From contig NZ_JAPPUY010000001.1 in assembly GCF_026712245.1 (NCBI RefSeq), forward strand, positions 1,550,001 through 1,614,000: a DNA stretch of 64,000 nt. The letters are read 5' to 3'. Every line of letters begins with the position of its first letter. Within the stretch, counting starts at the first letter, position 1. Made by a program: the position numbers and the translations under genes. The notes beneath the pieces are model-generated. The model saw only the letters and a program-made list of their open reading frames with translations, searched no databases and was not told where the DNA came from. This stretch comes from Roseateles hydrophilus (lineage in GTDB: Bacteria > Pseudomonadota > Gammaproteobacteria > Burkholderiales > Burkholderiaceae_C). Shown here piece by piece: positions 26,500 to 33,757 of this stretch.

Positions 26500-28424
26500 A
26501 GTCCCTGATCACCACCCTTGCCACCACCCTGCTGATGAGCCTGAGCCTGACCGCCACCGCCGCCCCGCCCGCAACGTCCCACCGCATCGAGCCGCCCAAC
26601 TGGTGGGTGGGCATGCGCGACAGCAGGCTGCAGCTGATGCTGCACGCGCCCGGCGTGGCCGACGCCCGCCCCACGCTGGCGCCCTACCCCGGCGTGACGC
26701 TCGCCGGCAGCCACCGCGCCACCAGCCCCAACTACCTGTTCATCGACCTGGACATCGCCCCCACCGCCGCCCCTGGCGAGCTGACGCTGACCGTGGGCGG
26801 CCGCACGCTGCGCTACCCGCTGCTGGCGCGCGCGCCGGGCTCGGCGGAGCGCGTGGGCTTCGGCCCCAAGGACGCGATCTACCTGGTCGTGCCCGACCGC
26901 TTTGCCCAGGGTGGCCAGCTGGGCCAGGCCGGCATGCGCGAGGGCCTGGACCGCGCCAACCCGGGCGGCCGCCATGGCGGCGACCTCGCCGGCATGCGCC
27001 AGCACCTGGGCTACATCGCCGACCTGGGCTTCACACAGGTCTGGCCCACGCCGCTGCTGGAGAACAACAGCGCCGACTACAGCTACCACGGCTACGCGGC
27101 GACCGACTTCTACAAGATCGACCCGCGCTTCGGCACGAACGACGACTTCGGCGCCTACGTCGCCGAGGCCCGCGCCCGCGGCGTGGGCGTCATCCAGGAC
27201 GTGGTGCTCAACCACATCGGCTCCGGCCACTGGTGGATGGCCGACCTGCCGGCGCCGGACTGGGTCAATGCGTGGCCGCTCGACGGTGCGCCGGGCCGCC
27301 CCCAAGCCTCGTCGCCCCCCGCGGGGGGTGGCGTGCCCGTACAGGTCACCCCCGGGGGCATCAGGTTCACCGAGACGCACCATGCGCGCATGACGCTGCA
27401 GGACCCGTACGCGTCGCCCGCCGACCGCAAGCGCTTCACCGACGGCTGGTTCGTGCCCGGCATGCCCGACCTGAACCAGCGCCGCCCCGAGCTGGCGACC
27501 TACCTGACGCAGATGACGCTGTGGTGGATCGAGCGCTACGGCCTGTCCGGCATCCGCACCGACACCTACTCCTACTCCGACCGCGACTTCCTAACCCGCT
27601 GGTCGGCCCGCGTGATGCAGGAGTACCCGCGCCTGAACATCGTCGGCGAGGAATGGAGCCCGCACCCGGCCGTCGTGTCGTACTGGCAGCGCGGCAAGAA
27701 GAACCACGACGGCTATGTGTCCTACGCGCCCAGCCTGATGGATTTCCCGATGCAGACCAACCTGCTGGCGGCGCTGACCGAGGCCGACGGACCGCACACC
27801 GGCCTGACCAAGCTCTACGAGGGCCTGGCGCATGACTTCGTCTACCCCGACCCGGCCAACCTCGTGCTGTTCGACGGTAACCACGACACGCCGCGGCTCT
27901 TCTCGCTGCTGAAGGACGACGCCGGCCTGGCCCGCATCGCGCTGGCCTACATGGCCACCACGCGGCGCATCCCGCAGCTGTTCTACGGCACCGAGATCCT
28001 GATGCAGAGCCCGCTGGAGCGCGACGATGGCCGCGTGCGCGCCGACATGCCGGGCGGCTGGCGTGGCGACACCGTCAACGCCTTCACCGGCGCCGGCCTC
28101 ACGGCCGCGCAGCGCGACATGCAGGACTGGACGCGGCGCCTGTTCAACTGGCGCAAGGGCGAGCGCCTCATCCACGACGGCGCGTTGATGCAGTTCGCGC
28201 CGCAGGACGGCGTCTACACGTTCTTCCGCTTCGATGCGAGCCGCGCCGTCATGGTGGTGCTGAACAAGAACGCCCGCCCGGCCGAGTTGGCCCTGGGCCG
28301 TTTCGCCGAGCGCATCGCCCCGGGCCAGCGTGCCCGCGACGTGATGACGGGCCAGGCCTTCACGCTGGGCCAGACGCTCACGGTGCCGGCACGCGCGCCG
28401 CTGGTGCTGGAGATCACGCGCTGA
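26496..28424 (+). CDS. GH13 cyclomaltodextrinase / neopullulanase-like (SusA-like) enzyme
   Basis: A 642-residue exported glycosidase. A signal peptide (1-23) is followed by an N-terminal immunoglobulin-like domain (IEPPNWWVGMRDSRLQLMLH), typical of cyclomaltodextrinase/SusA proteins. The barrel has Asp356 (GIRTDTYSY), Glu385 (VGEEW) and Asp464 (DGNHD). It ends in a cyclomaltodextrinase-type C-terminal domain. Between WVNAW and FTETHHARM, residues 261-289 form an extra proline/glycine-rich segment encoded by a palindromic repeat at 27288-27345. The gene is translationally coupled to the amylase and ends at a terminator (28445-28473). Its likely role is to cut cyclic or linear maltodextrins in the periplasm. 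Confidence 0.9.
   Translation: MKSLITTLATTLLMSLSLTATAAPPATSHRIEPPNWWVGMRDSRLQLMLHAPGVADARPTLAPYPGVTLAGSHRATSPNYLFIDLDIAPTAAPGELTLTVGGRTLRYPLLARAPGSAERVGFGPKDAIYLVVPDRFAQGGQLGQAGMREGLDRANPGGRHGGDLAGMRQHLGYIADLGFTQVWPTPLLENNSADYSYHGYAATDFYKIDPRFGTNDDFGAYVAEARARGVGVIQDVVLNHIGSGHWWMADLPAPDWVNAWPLDGAPGRPQASSPPAGGGVPVQVTPGGIRFTETHHARMTLQDPYASPADRKRFTDGWFVPGMPDLNQRRPELATYLTQMTLWWIERYGLSGIRTDTYSYSDRDFLTRWSARVMQEYPRLNIVGEEWSPHPAVVSYWQRGKKNHDGYVSYAPSLMDFPMQTNLLAALTEADGPHTGLTKLYEGLAHDFVYPDPANLVLFDGNHDTPRLFSLLKDDAGLARIALAYMATTRRIPQLFYGTEILMQSPLERDDGRVRADMPGGWRGDTVNAFTGAGLTAAQRDMQDWTRRLFNWRKGERLIHDGALMQFAPQDGVYTFFRFDASRAVMVVLNKNARPAELALGRFAERIAPGQRARDVMTGQAFTLGQTLTVPARAPLVLEITR
27288..27345 (+). repeat. 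GC-rich palindromic repeat element inside a GH13 gene
   Basis: Starts GCGCCGGGCCGCCCCCAAGC and contains the perfect palindrome CCCCCCGCGGGGGG (27315-27328). The first part matches, in reverse, the intergenic element at 55095-55196 (GCGCCGGGCCGCCCCAAGCC). It is in frame and encodes an extra segment of the protein. Confidence 0.6.
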
Positions 28425-28444
28425 GCTCTGCCAGCCCAAACGAC

Positions 28445-28473
28445 AAGGGGAACGCACCGGCGTTCCCCTTTTT
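28445..28473 (+). terminator. Rho-independent terminator of the GH13 pair
   Basis: AAGGGGAACGC, loop ACCG, GCGTTCCCCTT, then TTT, 20 bases past the GH13 stop. An 11-bp perfect stem. Confidence 0.9.
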
Positions 28474-28508
28474 CTGGGTGCGGGCGGCCTCGCGCCGCCC
28501 TGCGATCG

Positions 28509-29591
28509 TCAGAGCTTTTGCTGCTGCACGAACTCGTCGAAGCCCGCCTCGGCGAAGCGGAACCACAGGTTCTGGTCACGGCGGAAGGTGGCGTAATCCT
28601 CGTAGACCTTCTTCCAGTTCGGGTTCTTGGCCGACAGCTCGCTGTAGATGGCCATGGACTCCTTGAACGCCGCGTTCAGCACGTCCTTGGGGAAGCGGAA
28701 CAGCTTGGTGCCCGAGCCCACCAGCTGCTTCAGCGCGGCCGGGTTCTTGGCGTCGTACTTGGCCTGCATCTCCACATGGGCCAGCGCCGAGGCCGCCTCG
28801 ACGACGGCCTTGTACTCGGCCGACAGCGCGTCGAACGCCTTGCTGTTGATGAAGAAGTCCAGCTGCGGGCCACCCTCCCACCAGCCGGGGTAGTAGTAGT
28901 TGGGCGCCACCTTGTTGAAGCCCAGCTTCAGGTCGTCGTACGGTCCCACCCACTCGGCGGCGTCGATGGTGCCCTTCTCCAGCGCCGAGTAGATCTCGCC
29001 GCCGGCAATCTGCTGCGGCACCGCCCCCATGCGCTCCACCACGCGGCCGGCGAAGCCGCCGATGCGGATCTTCAGGCCCTTCATGTCGGCCACGCTCTTG
29101 ATCTGCTTGCGGTACCAGCCGCCCATCTGCGCGCCGGTGTTGCCGCCGGGGAAGTTGACGATGTTGTAGTTCCGGTAGAACTCGCGCATCAGCTTCAGGC
29201 CGTTGCCCTCGAACATCCAGGCCGACATCTGGCGGCTGTTCAGGCCGAAGGGGATGGCACAGCCGATGGCGAAAGTCTCGTCCTTGCCGAAGAAGTAGTA
29301 CGGCGCCGTGTGCGCGATCTCGACGGTGCCGTTCTGCACCGCGTCCACCACCTGCAGTGCGGGCACCAGTTCGCTGCCGGCATGCACCGAGATCTGGAAC
29401 TTGCCGCCGGTCATCTCCGACACCTTCTTCGCGAACACGTCGGCCGCGCCAAAGATGGTGTCCAGCGACTTCGGGAAGCTCGAAGCCAGGCGCCAGCGAA
29501 CCTGGGCTTGCGCCTGCACGACGGCAGGCGCAGCGCCAGCGGCCAGCACACCCGCCAGACCGGCGTGGCGAACAAAGGAACGGCGTTCCAT
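28509..29591 (-). CDS. TRAP transporter substrate-binding protein (DctP family)
   Basis: A 360-residue periplasmic binding protein for an organic acid. ERRSFVRHAG is a twin-arginine-type signal, cleaved near VVQAQA. AEWVGPYDDLKLGFNK is characteristic of the TakP-like branch that binds alpha-keto acids or related carboxylates. AGGAGA precedes the ATG at 29591. No DctQ or DctM membrane subunit is next to it: the neighbours are the convergent GH13 gene and pmbA, so it is an orphan or works with subunits encoded elsewhere. Confidence 0.92.
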   Translation of the reverse strand: MERRSFVRHAGLAGVLAAGAAPAVVQAQAQVRWRLASSFPKSLDTIFGAADVFAKKVSEMTGGKFQISVHAGSELVPALQVVDAVQNGTVEIAHTAPYYFFGKDETFAIGCAIPFGLNSRQMSAWMFEGNGLKLMREFYRNYNIVNFPGGNTGAQMGGWYRKQIKSVADMKGLKIRIGGFAGRVVERMGAVPQQIAGGEIYSALEKGTIDAAEWVGPYDDLKLGFNKVAPNYYYPGWWEGGPQLDFFINSKAFDALSAEYKAVVEAASALAHVEMQAKYDAKNPAALKQLVGSGTKLFRFPKDVLNAAFKESMAIYSELSAKNPNWKKVYEDYATFRRDQNLWFRFAEAGFDEFVQQQKL

Positions 29592-29687
29592 GGTGGTCTC
29601 CTGTTTCTGGTTTGCGTAGAAAAAGCCGGGCGATTCTAGGAACGCCGGGCCGCGCAAACCGGCCAGGATTTACCCCGCACGCCGCCG

Positions 29688-31055
29688 TCAGTTCCCCGCC
29701 AGCTTCATGCCCGTGACGAGGAGTGAGCCCACCGTCTTGGTGCCCATCGTGTACTCGTCAGCGCCGATGCCGACGATGTTGTGCAGCATGTCTTTCAGGT
29801 TGCCGGCGATGGTCACCTCGTGGACCGGGTAGGCGATCTCGCCGTTTTCCACCCAGTAGCCGCTGGCGCCGCGCGAGTAGTCGCCGGTCACGTAGTTCAC
29901 GCCCTGCCCCATCAGCTCGGTGACAAGCAGGCCGCGGCCCAGCCGGCGGATCATGGTGGCGAGGTCGTCGCCCGGCGCCGTGGCGCGGCTGGTCATGCGC
30001 AGGTTGTGCGAGCCGCCGGCATGGCCGGTGGTCTTCATGCCCAGCTTGCGGGCCGAGTAGCTGGACAGGAAGTAGCCCTGCAGCACGCCGCCCTGCACCA
30101 CCGAACGGGCACGCGTGACGACGCCCTCGTCGTCAAACGGCGCGCTGCCCTTGCCCTTCAACACATGCGGGTCCTCGGCGATGTCGATGTGCGGCGCCAT
30201 CACCGACTGGCCCAGGCTGTCGAGCAGGAAGCTGGTGCGCCGGTACAGCGCGCCGCCGCTGGTGGCGTGCACCAGCCCGCCCAGCAGGCCGATGGCGACG
30301 GTGCTCTCGAACAGCACCGGCACCTCGGCCGTCGCCACCTTGCGGGCCTTCAAGCGCGACAGCGCGCGCTCGGCGGCATAGCGGCCCACGGCCTCGGGCG
30401 AGGCCAGCTCGGCCGCGTCGCGCATGGAGCTGTACCAGGCATCGCGCTGCATGTCGTGGCCGCGGCCCGCGATGGGCGCCACCGACAGGGAATGCCGCGA
30501 ACTCGCGTAGCCCCCGCGAAAGCCCCGCGTGTTGCCCATCCAGAAGTGCGACTGCTGGGCCGACACGGCCGCACCTTCGCTGTTGGTGATGCGCTTGTCC
30601 ACGGCGAGCGCGGCGGCCTCGCAGCGCAACGCGATGTCGGCCGCCTGGGCCGCGTCGATGGCCCAGGGGTGGAACAGGTCCAGCTCGGGTCGCGCGGCAG
30701 CGTCCAGCGCCAGGTCGTCCGCGTCCGGCAGGCCGGCGAACTCGTCTTCGGCCGTGAAGCGGGCGATGTCGTAGGCCGCGCGCACCGTGTCGCGGATGGC
30801 CTGCAGCGAGAAATCGGACGTGCTGGCATTGCCGCGGCGCTGACCCAGATAGACCGAGATGCCCAGCGACTTGTCGCGGTTGCGCTCCACGTTCTCCAGC
30901 TTGCCCAGCCGCGCTGACACCGACAGCCCGCAGCCCTCGGACACCTCGGCGCCGGCATCGCTGGCGCCCAGCTTCTTCGCCTCTGACAGGGCATCTTCGA
31001 TCCACTGCTGGAACTGCTCGGGGCTGTAGGCGAAACCGTCTTGGGCTTGGGACAT
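29688..31055 (-). CDS. pmbA: Metalloprotease PmbA/TldE
   Basis: A 455-residue subunit of the TldD/TldE protease, which processes peptides (microcin-type precursors, antitoxins) in the cytoplasm. The sequence has the family's N-terminal domain (GLSVSARLGKLENVERNRDK) and the conserved C-terminal half with SSYSARKLGMKTTGHAGGSH and GYWVENGEIAYPVHEVTIAG. The TldE partner lacks its own HExxH, as here. The start at 31055 was chosen by homology (MSQAQDGFAYSPEQ). An upstream segment shared with the darP side (31069-31091) marks the ancestral promoter region. Confidence 0.95.
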   Translation of the reverse strand: MSQAQDGFAYSPEQFQQWIEDALSEAKKLGASDAGAEVSEGCGLSVSARLGKLENVERNRDKSLGISVYLGQRRGNASTSDFSLQAIRDTVRAAYDIARFTAEDEFAGLPDADDLALDAAARPELDLFHPWAIDAAQAADIALRCEAAALAVDKRITNSEGAAVSAQQSHFWMGNTRGFRGGYASSRHSLSVAPIAGRGHDMQRDAWYSSMRDAAELASPEAVGRYAAERALSRLKARKVATAEVPVLFESTVAIGLLGGLVHATSGGALYRRTSFLLDSLGQSVMAPHIDIAEDPHVLKGKGSAPFDDEGVVTRARSVVQGGVLQGYFLSSYSARKLGMKTTGHAGGSHNLRMTSRATAPGDDLATMIRRLGRGLLVTELMGQGVNYVTGDYSRGASGYWVENGEIAYPVHEVTIAGNLKDMLHNIVGIGADEYTMGTKTVGSLLVTGMKLAGN

Positions 31056-31068
31056 GAAAGGCACTGAA

Positions 31069-31091
31069 TCGGGGTGGGCGGCAATCATAGG
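31069..31091 (+). repeat. Duplicated promoter segment, copy 1 (pmbA side)
   Basis: TCGGGGTGGGCG followed by GCAATCATAGG. It differs at two of 23 positions from the copy at 32587-32609. Both copies stand 13-14 bases beyond the start codon of a minus-strand gene. Confidence 0.65.
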
Positions 31092-31101
31092 GCGCGCCCC
31101 G

Positions 31102-32574
31102 TCAGGGGCTGCTGCCGGCCTCGCGAACGCCCTGCTGGCCGTACAGCTGCAGCGTGACGGCGCCCTCCGCACCGCGCTGGAAGCCGGCGCGCACGCCGCT
31201 GCCGGCGTGGATGAACTGCAGCGGCTCGGGCGCCTCGATGGGCGTCAGCCCATAGCGGTCGCCGTTGGGGAAGACCAGCGTCAGCGCCGCCTGCGCCTGC
31301 TCGACGAGCACGCGCGGCCCCGACGCCCCGAACGCGTAGCGCCCGGCCAAGCCCTGGACCTCGTCCGCGGTCAAGTGAGCACGGCGCACCCGCGTGTCGT
31401 GGAACTGCCCCCAGCCGTAGGTGCGCGACACCGCCACCAGCAGCTCATGGCCCAGCGCGCGGCCGCCCTCGCCGTTGGCCAGGTAGACCGCGCCGTCGCC
31501 GGTCTGCAGGTTCAGCACCAGGCCGGCGTTGTAGCCGCGCGTGCCGCCGTAGTGGACGAGCACTTGCGCACGGCCCTCGCCCACCAAGCGAAAGCCGTAG
31601 GCATGGCCGTGCACGGGTGGCGCATCGAACAGCGCACGCAGGCTGGCCTGGCGGAACACGGCGCTGCGGCCGTGATAGCCGCGCCAGATCTCGGAGAGCA
31701 GCGCCCCCAGGTCGCCCGCGTCGGACCACAGCCCCGCAGCGGCGCTCTCCGGCAGGTGCAGCCAGCCGCCCGGCACCCGCGTGCCGTCCTCGGCATGGCC
31801 CTCGGCCACATCGGCGCCTGCGGCCTGCAAGGCGAAGCTGGCCGTGCGCAGCCGGGCCGGCTCGAACAACCAGCGTCGCATCAGCGGCTCGAAGGCCAGG
31901 CCCTGCGTGTCCTGCAGCACGAGCTGCGCCAGCGAGTAGCCGCCCCCGGAGTAGCGCAGGTTCGCTCCCGGCACGTCCAGCACCTCGGCACGCGGCGTGT
32001 TGCTGCCGCCCGTTCCGGCGACGATGTCGGCCAGCGACGGCACAGGGCCGCCCTGCGCATAGCCGGGATAGCCGCCCGGCGTGATGCCCGCCGTGTGAGC
32101 GAACAACTGGCGCAGCGTCACCGGATGCTCGGCACTCTGCCGGCCCGGCGGCAGCTGCACGCTGCGCAGCTGCTTGGCGACATCGCGGTCCCAGTCGAGC
32201 CGCCCGGCGTCGGCCAGGCGCAGCGCCGCCAGCAGGGTGACCGGCTTGGCCAGCGAACCGGCCTGGAAGCGCGTGGTGCAGGACACCGCCGGTCGGTCCG
32301 CCGCGCGCCGGCCATAGACGGCCGACCAGTCCAGCACGCCGCCGCGCAGCACCGCCACGGCCAGGCCCGGCACCTGCTGAGCAGCCATGCGCTCGCTCAG
32401 GGGTTGCGCCTGCGTTTCGCCCTCGAACACCACGCTGGGCATCACGCCGTGCTCGACCGCGGCCCGCCGCTCGCCAGCGCCGGCCTGCTGCGCGCAGACG
32501 CGCCCTTGCGGCGCCGCCTGGGCAGCGCTCACGAACACGGTGCAGGCAAGCACAAGGCGCAGGGCTGTCGACAT
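31102..32574 (-). CDS. Secreted serine hydrolase, class C beta-lactamase/esterase family
   Basis: A 490-residue exported protein with a signal peptide (residues 1-20, ending AQA). The penicillin-binding/beta-lactamase fold shows Ser107-Leu-Ala-Lys110 (nucleophile SxxK) and Tyr208-Ser-Gly (YxN equivalent, with Gly for Asn). HYGGTRGYN fills the KTG position. The missing Asn and KTG point to an esterase or peptidase rather than true AmpC. A C-terminal beta domain (about 400-490) is present. It sits between pmbA and darP, which are adjacent and divergent in many betaproteobacteria (recalled), and the promoter segment is duplicated on both sides. Confidence 0.85.
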   Translation of the reverse strand: MSTALRLVLACTVFVSAAQAAPQGRVCAQQAGAGERRAAVEHGVMPSVVFEGETQAQPLSERMAAQQVPGLAVAVLRGGVLDWSAVYGRRAADRPAVSCTTRFQAGSLAKPVTLLAALRLADAGRLDWDRDVAKQLRSVQLPPGRQSAEHPVTLRQLFAHTAGITPGGYPGYAQGGPVPSLADIVAGTGGSNTPRAEVLDVPGANLRYSGGGYSLAQLVLQDTQGLAFEPLMRRWLFEPARLRTASFALQAAGADVAEGHAEDGTRVPGGWLHLPESAAAGLWSDAGDLGALLSEIWRGYHGRSAVFRQASLRALFDAPPVHGHAYGFRLVGEGRAQVLVHYGGTRGYNAGLVLNLQTGDGAVYLANGEGGRALGHELLVAVSRTYGWGQFHDTRVRRAHLTADEVQGLAGRYAFGASGPRVLVEQAQAALTLVFPNGDRYGLTPIEAPEPLQFIHAGSGVRAGFQRGAEGAVTLQLYGQQGVREAGSSP

Positions 32575-32586
32575 GAGGCGGCCGTT

Positions 32587-32609
32587 TCGGGGTGGGCGAC
32601 AATCCTAGG
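32587..32609 (+). repeat. Duplicated promoter segment, copy 2 (darP side)
   Basis: TCGGGGTGGGCG followed by ACAATCCTAGG, including a GACAAT -10-like box 26 bases before the darP start. Copy 1 is at 31069-31091. Confidence 0.65.
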
Positions 32610-32631
32610 CCTCGCCTGAACACGGCCCCCC

Positions 32632-33192
32632 ATGCAAGAAGACACCCCCGACTTCGAAGCCGATGATGGCTTCGACCGCCCCAGCAAGTCCCAGATGAAG
32701 CGCGACATGACCGCGCTGCAGAAGCTGGGCGAAGACCTGCTGGCCCTGCCCGAGAGCCGCTGGGAGCCGCTGGCGCTGCCGGAGATCCTGTACGACGCGC
32801 TGAAGGCCTGCAAGAAGATCACCAACTTCGAAGGCCGCCGCCGCCAGATGCAGTACATCGGCAAGCTGATGCGCAAGATCGACCCCGAGCCCGTGCGCGA
32901 GGCCGTGGCCGCCTTCAAGCTGGGCCATGCGCAGGACAGCCTCAAGCTGCACCAGTCCGAGCGCTGGCGCGAGCGCCTGCTGGCCAGCGACGACGCGCTG
33001 CAGGAGTTCCTGAACGAGCACGCCGACGTCGACATCCAGCAGCTGCGCAACCTCGTGCGCGCCGCCCGCAAGGACGCCGCCAACGTGCCTGAGAAGCGCA
33101 GCGGCCGCGCGTTCCGCGAGCTGTTCCAGTTCATCAAGGCGTCCGAAGCGCCGCAGGCCGCAGCCGACCAGGACGACGACGCCGATGACTGA
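32632..33192 (+). CDS. darP: Ribosome biogenesis factor DarP (YjgA, DUF615)
   Basis: A 186-residue cytoplasmic protein that associates with late 50S precursors. PSKSQMKRDMTALQKLGEDL and EGRRRQMQYIGKLMRKID are conserved family blocks. An acidic tail (DQDDDADD) ends the protein. Its stop lies eight bases inside the following mog gene, so the two are coupled. The promoter is probably the GACAAT region at 32587-32609. Confidence 0.95.
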   Translation: MQEDTPDFEADDGFDRPSKSQMKRDMTALQKLGEDLLALPESRWEPLALPEILYDALKACKKITNFEGRRRQMQYIGKLMRKIDPEPVREAVAAFKLGHAQDSLKLHQSERWRERLLASDDALQEFLNEHADVDIQQLRNLVRAARKDAANVPEKRSGRAFRELFQFIKASEAPQAAADQDDDADD

Positions 33193-33757
33193 GCCGGCCG
33201 CTGACGCCGTCCGCATCGGCATCGTCTCCATCAGCGACCGCGCTTCCAGCGGCGTCTACGAGGACAAGGGCCTGCCGGCGCTGCAGGCCTGGTTGACGAG
33301 CGCACTGCGCAACCCGATCGAGTTCGTGCCGCGCCTGATCCCTGACGAGCAGGCCGGCATCTCGGCCACGCTGGTGGAGCTGGTCGACATCGAAGGCTGC
33401 CATCTGGTGCTGACCACCGGCGGCACCGGCCCCGCGCCGCGCGACGTGACGCCCGAGGCCACGCTGGCCGTGGCCGACCGCGAGATGCCGGGCTTCGGCG
33501 AGCAGATGCGCCAGATCTCCCTGCACTTCGTGCCGACGGCCATCCTGTCGCGCCAGGTGGCCGTCATCCGCAAGCAGGCCCTCATCATCAACCTGCCCGG
33601 CCAGCCCAAGGCCATCGCTGAAACCCTGGCGGGGCACGCCAACGCCAGCGGCATCTTTGCCGCCGTGCCCTACTGCATCGACCTGATTGGCGGGCCCTAC
33701 CTGGTCACGCGCGACGAGGTCTGCAAGGCCTTCAGGCCCAAGAGCGCTCAGCGCTAG
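33185..33757 (+). CDS. mog: Molybdopterin adenylyltransferase MogA
   Basis: A 190-residue MoaB/Mog-fold enzyme that adenylates molybdopterin before molybdenum insertion. TTGGTGPAPRDVTPEATL is the substrate-binding motif, and the N-terminal IGIVSISDRASSGVYEDKG is typical. It overlaps darP by eight bases. At its 3' end it overlaps the convergent diguanylate cyclase gene by 26 bases. Confidence 0.95.
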   Translation: MTEPAADAVRIGIVSISDRASSGVYEDKGLPALQAWLTSALRNPIEFVPRLIPDEQAGISATLVELVDIEGCHLVLTTGGTGPAPRDVTPEATLAVADREMPGFGEQMRQISLHFVPTAILSRQVAVIRKQALIINLPGQPKAIAETLAGHANASGIFAAVPYCIDLIGGPYLVTRDEVCKAFRPKSAQR

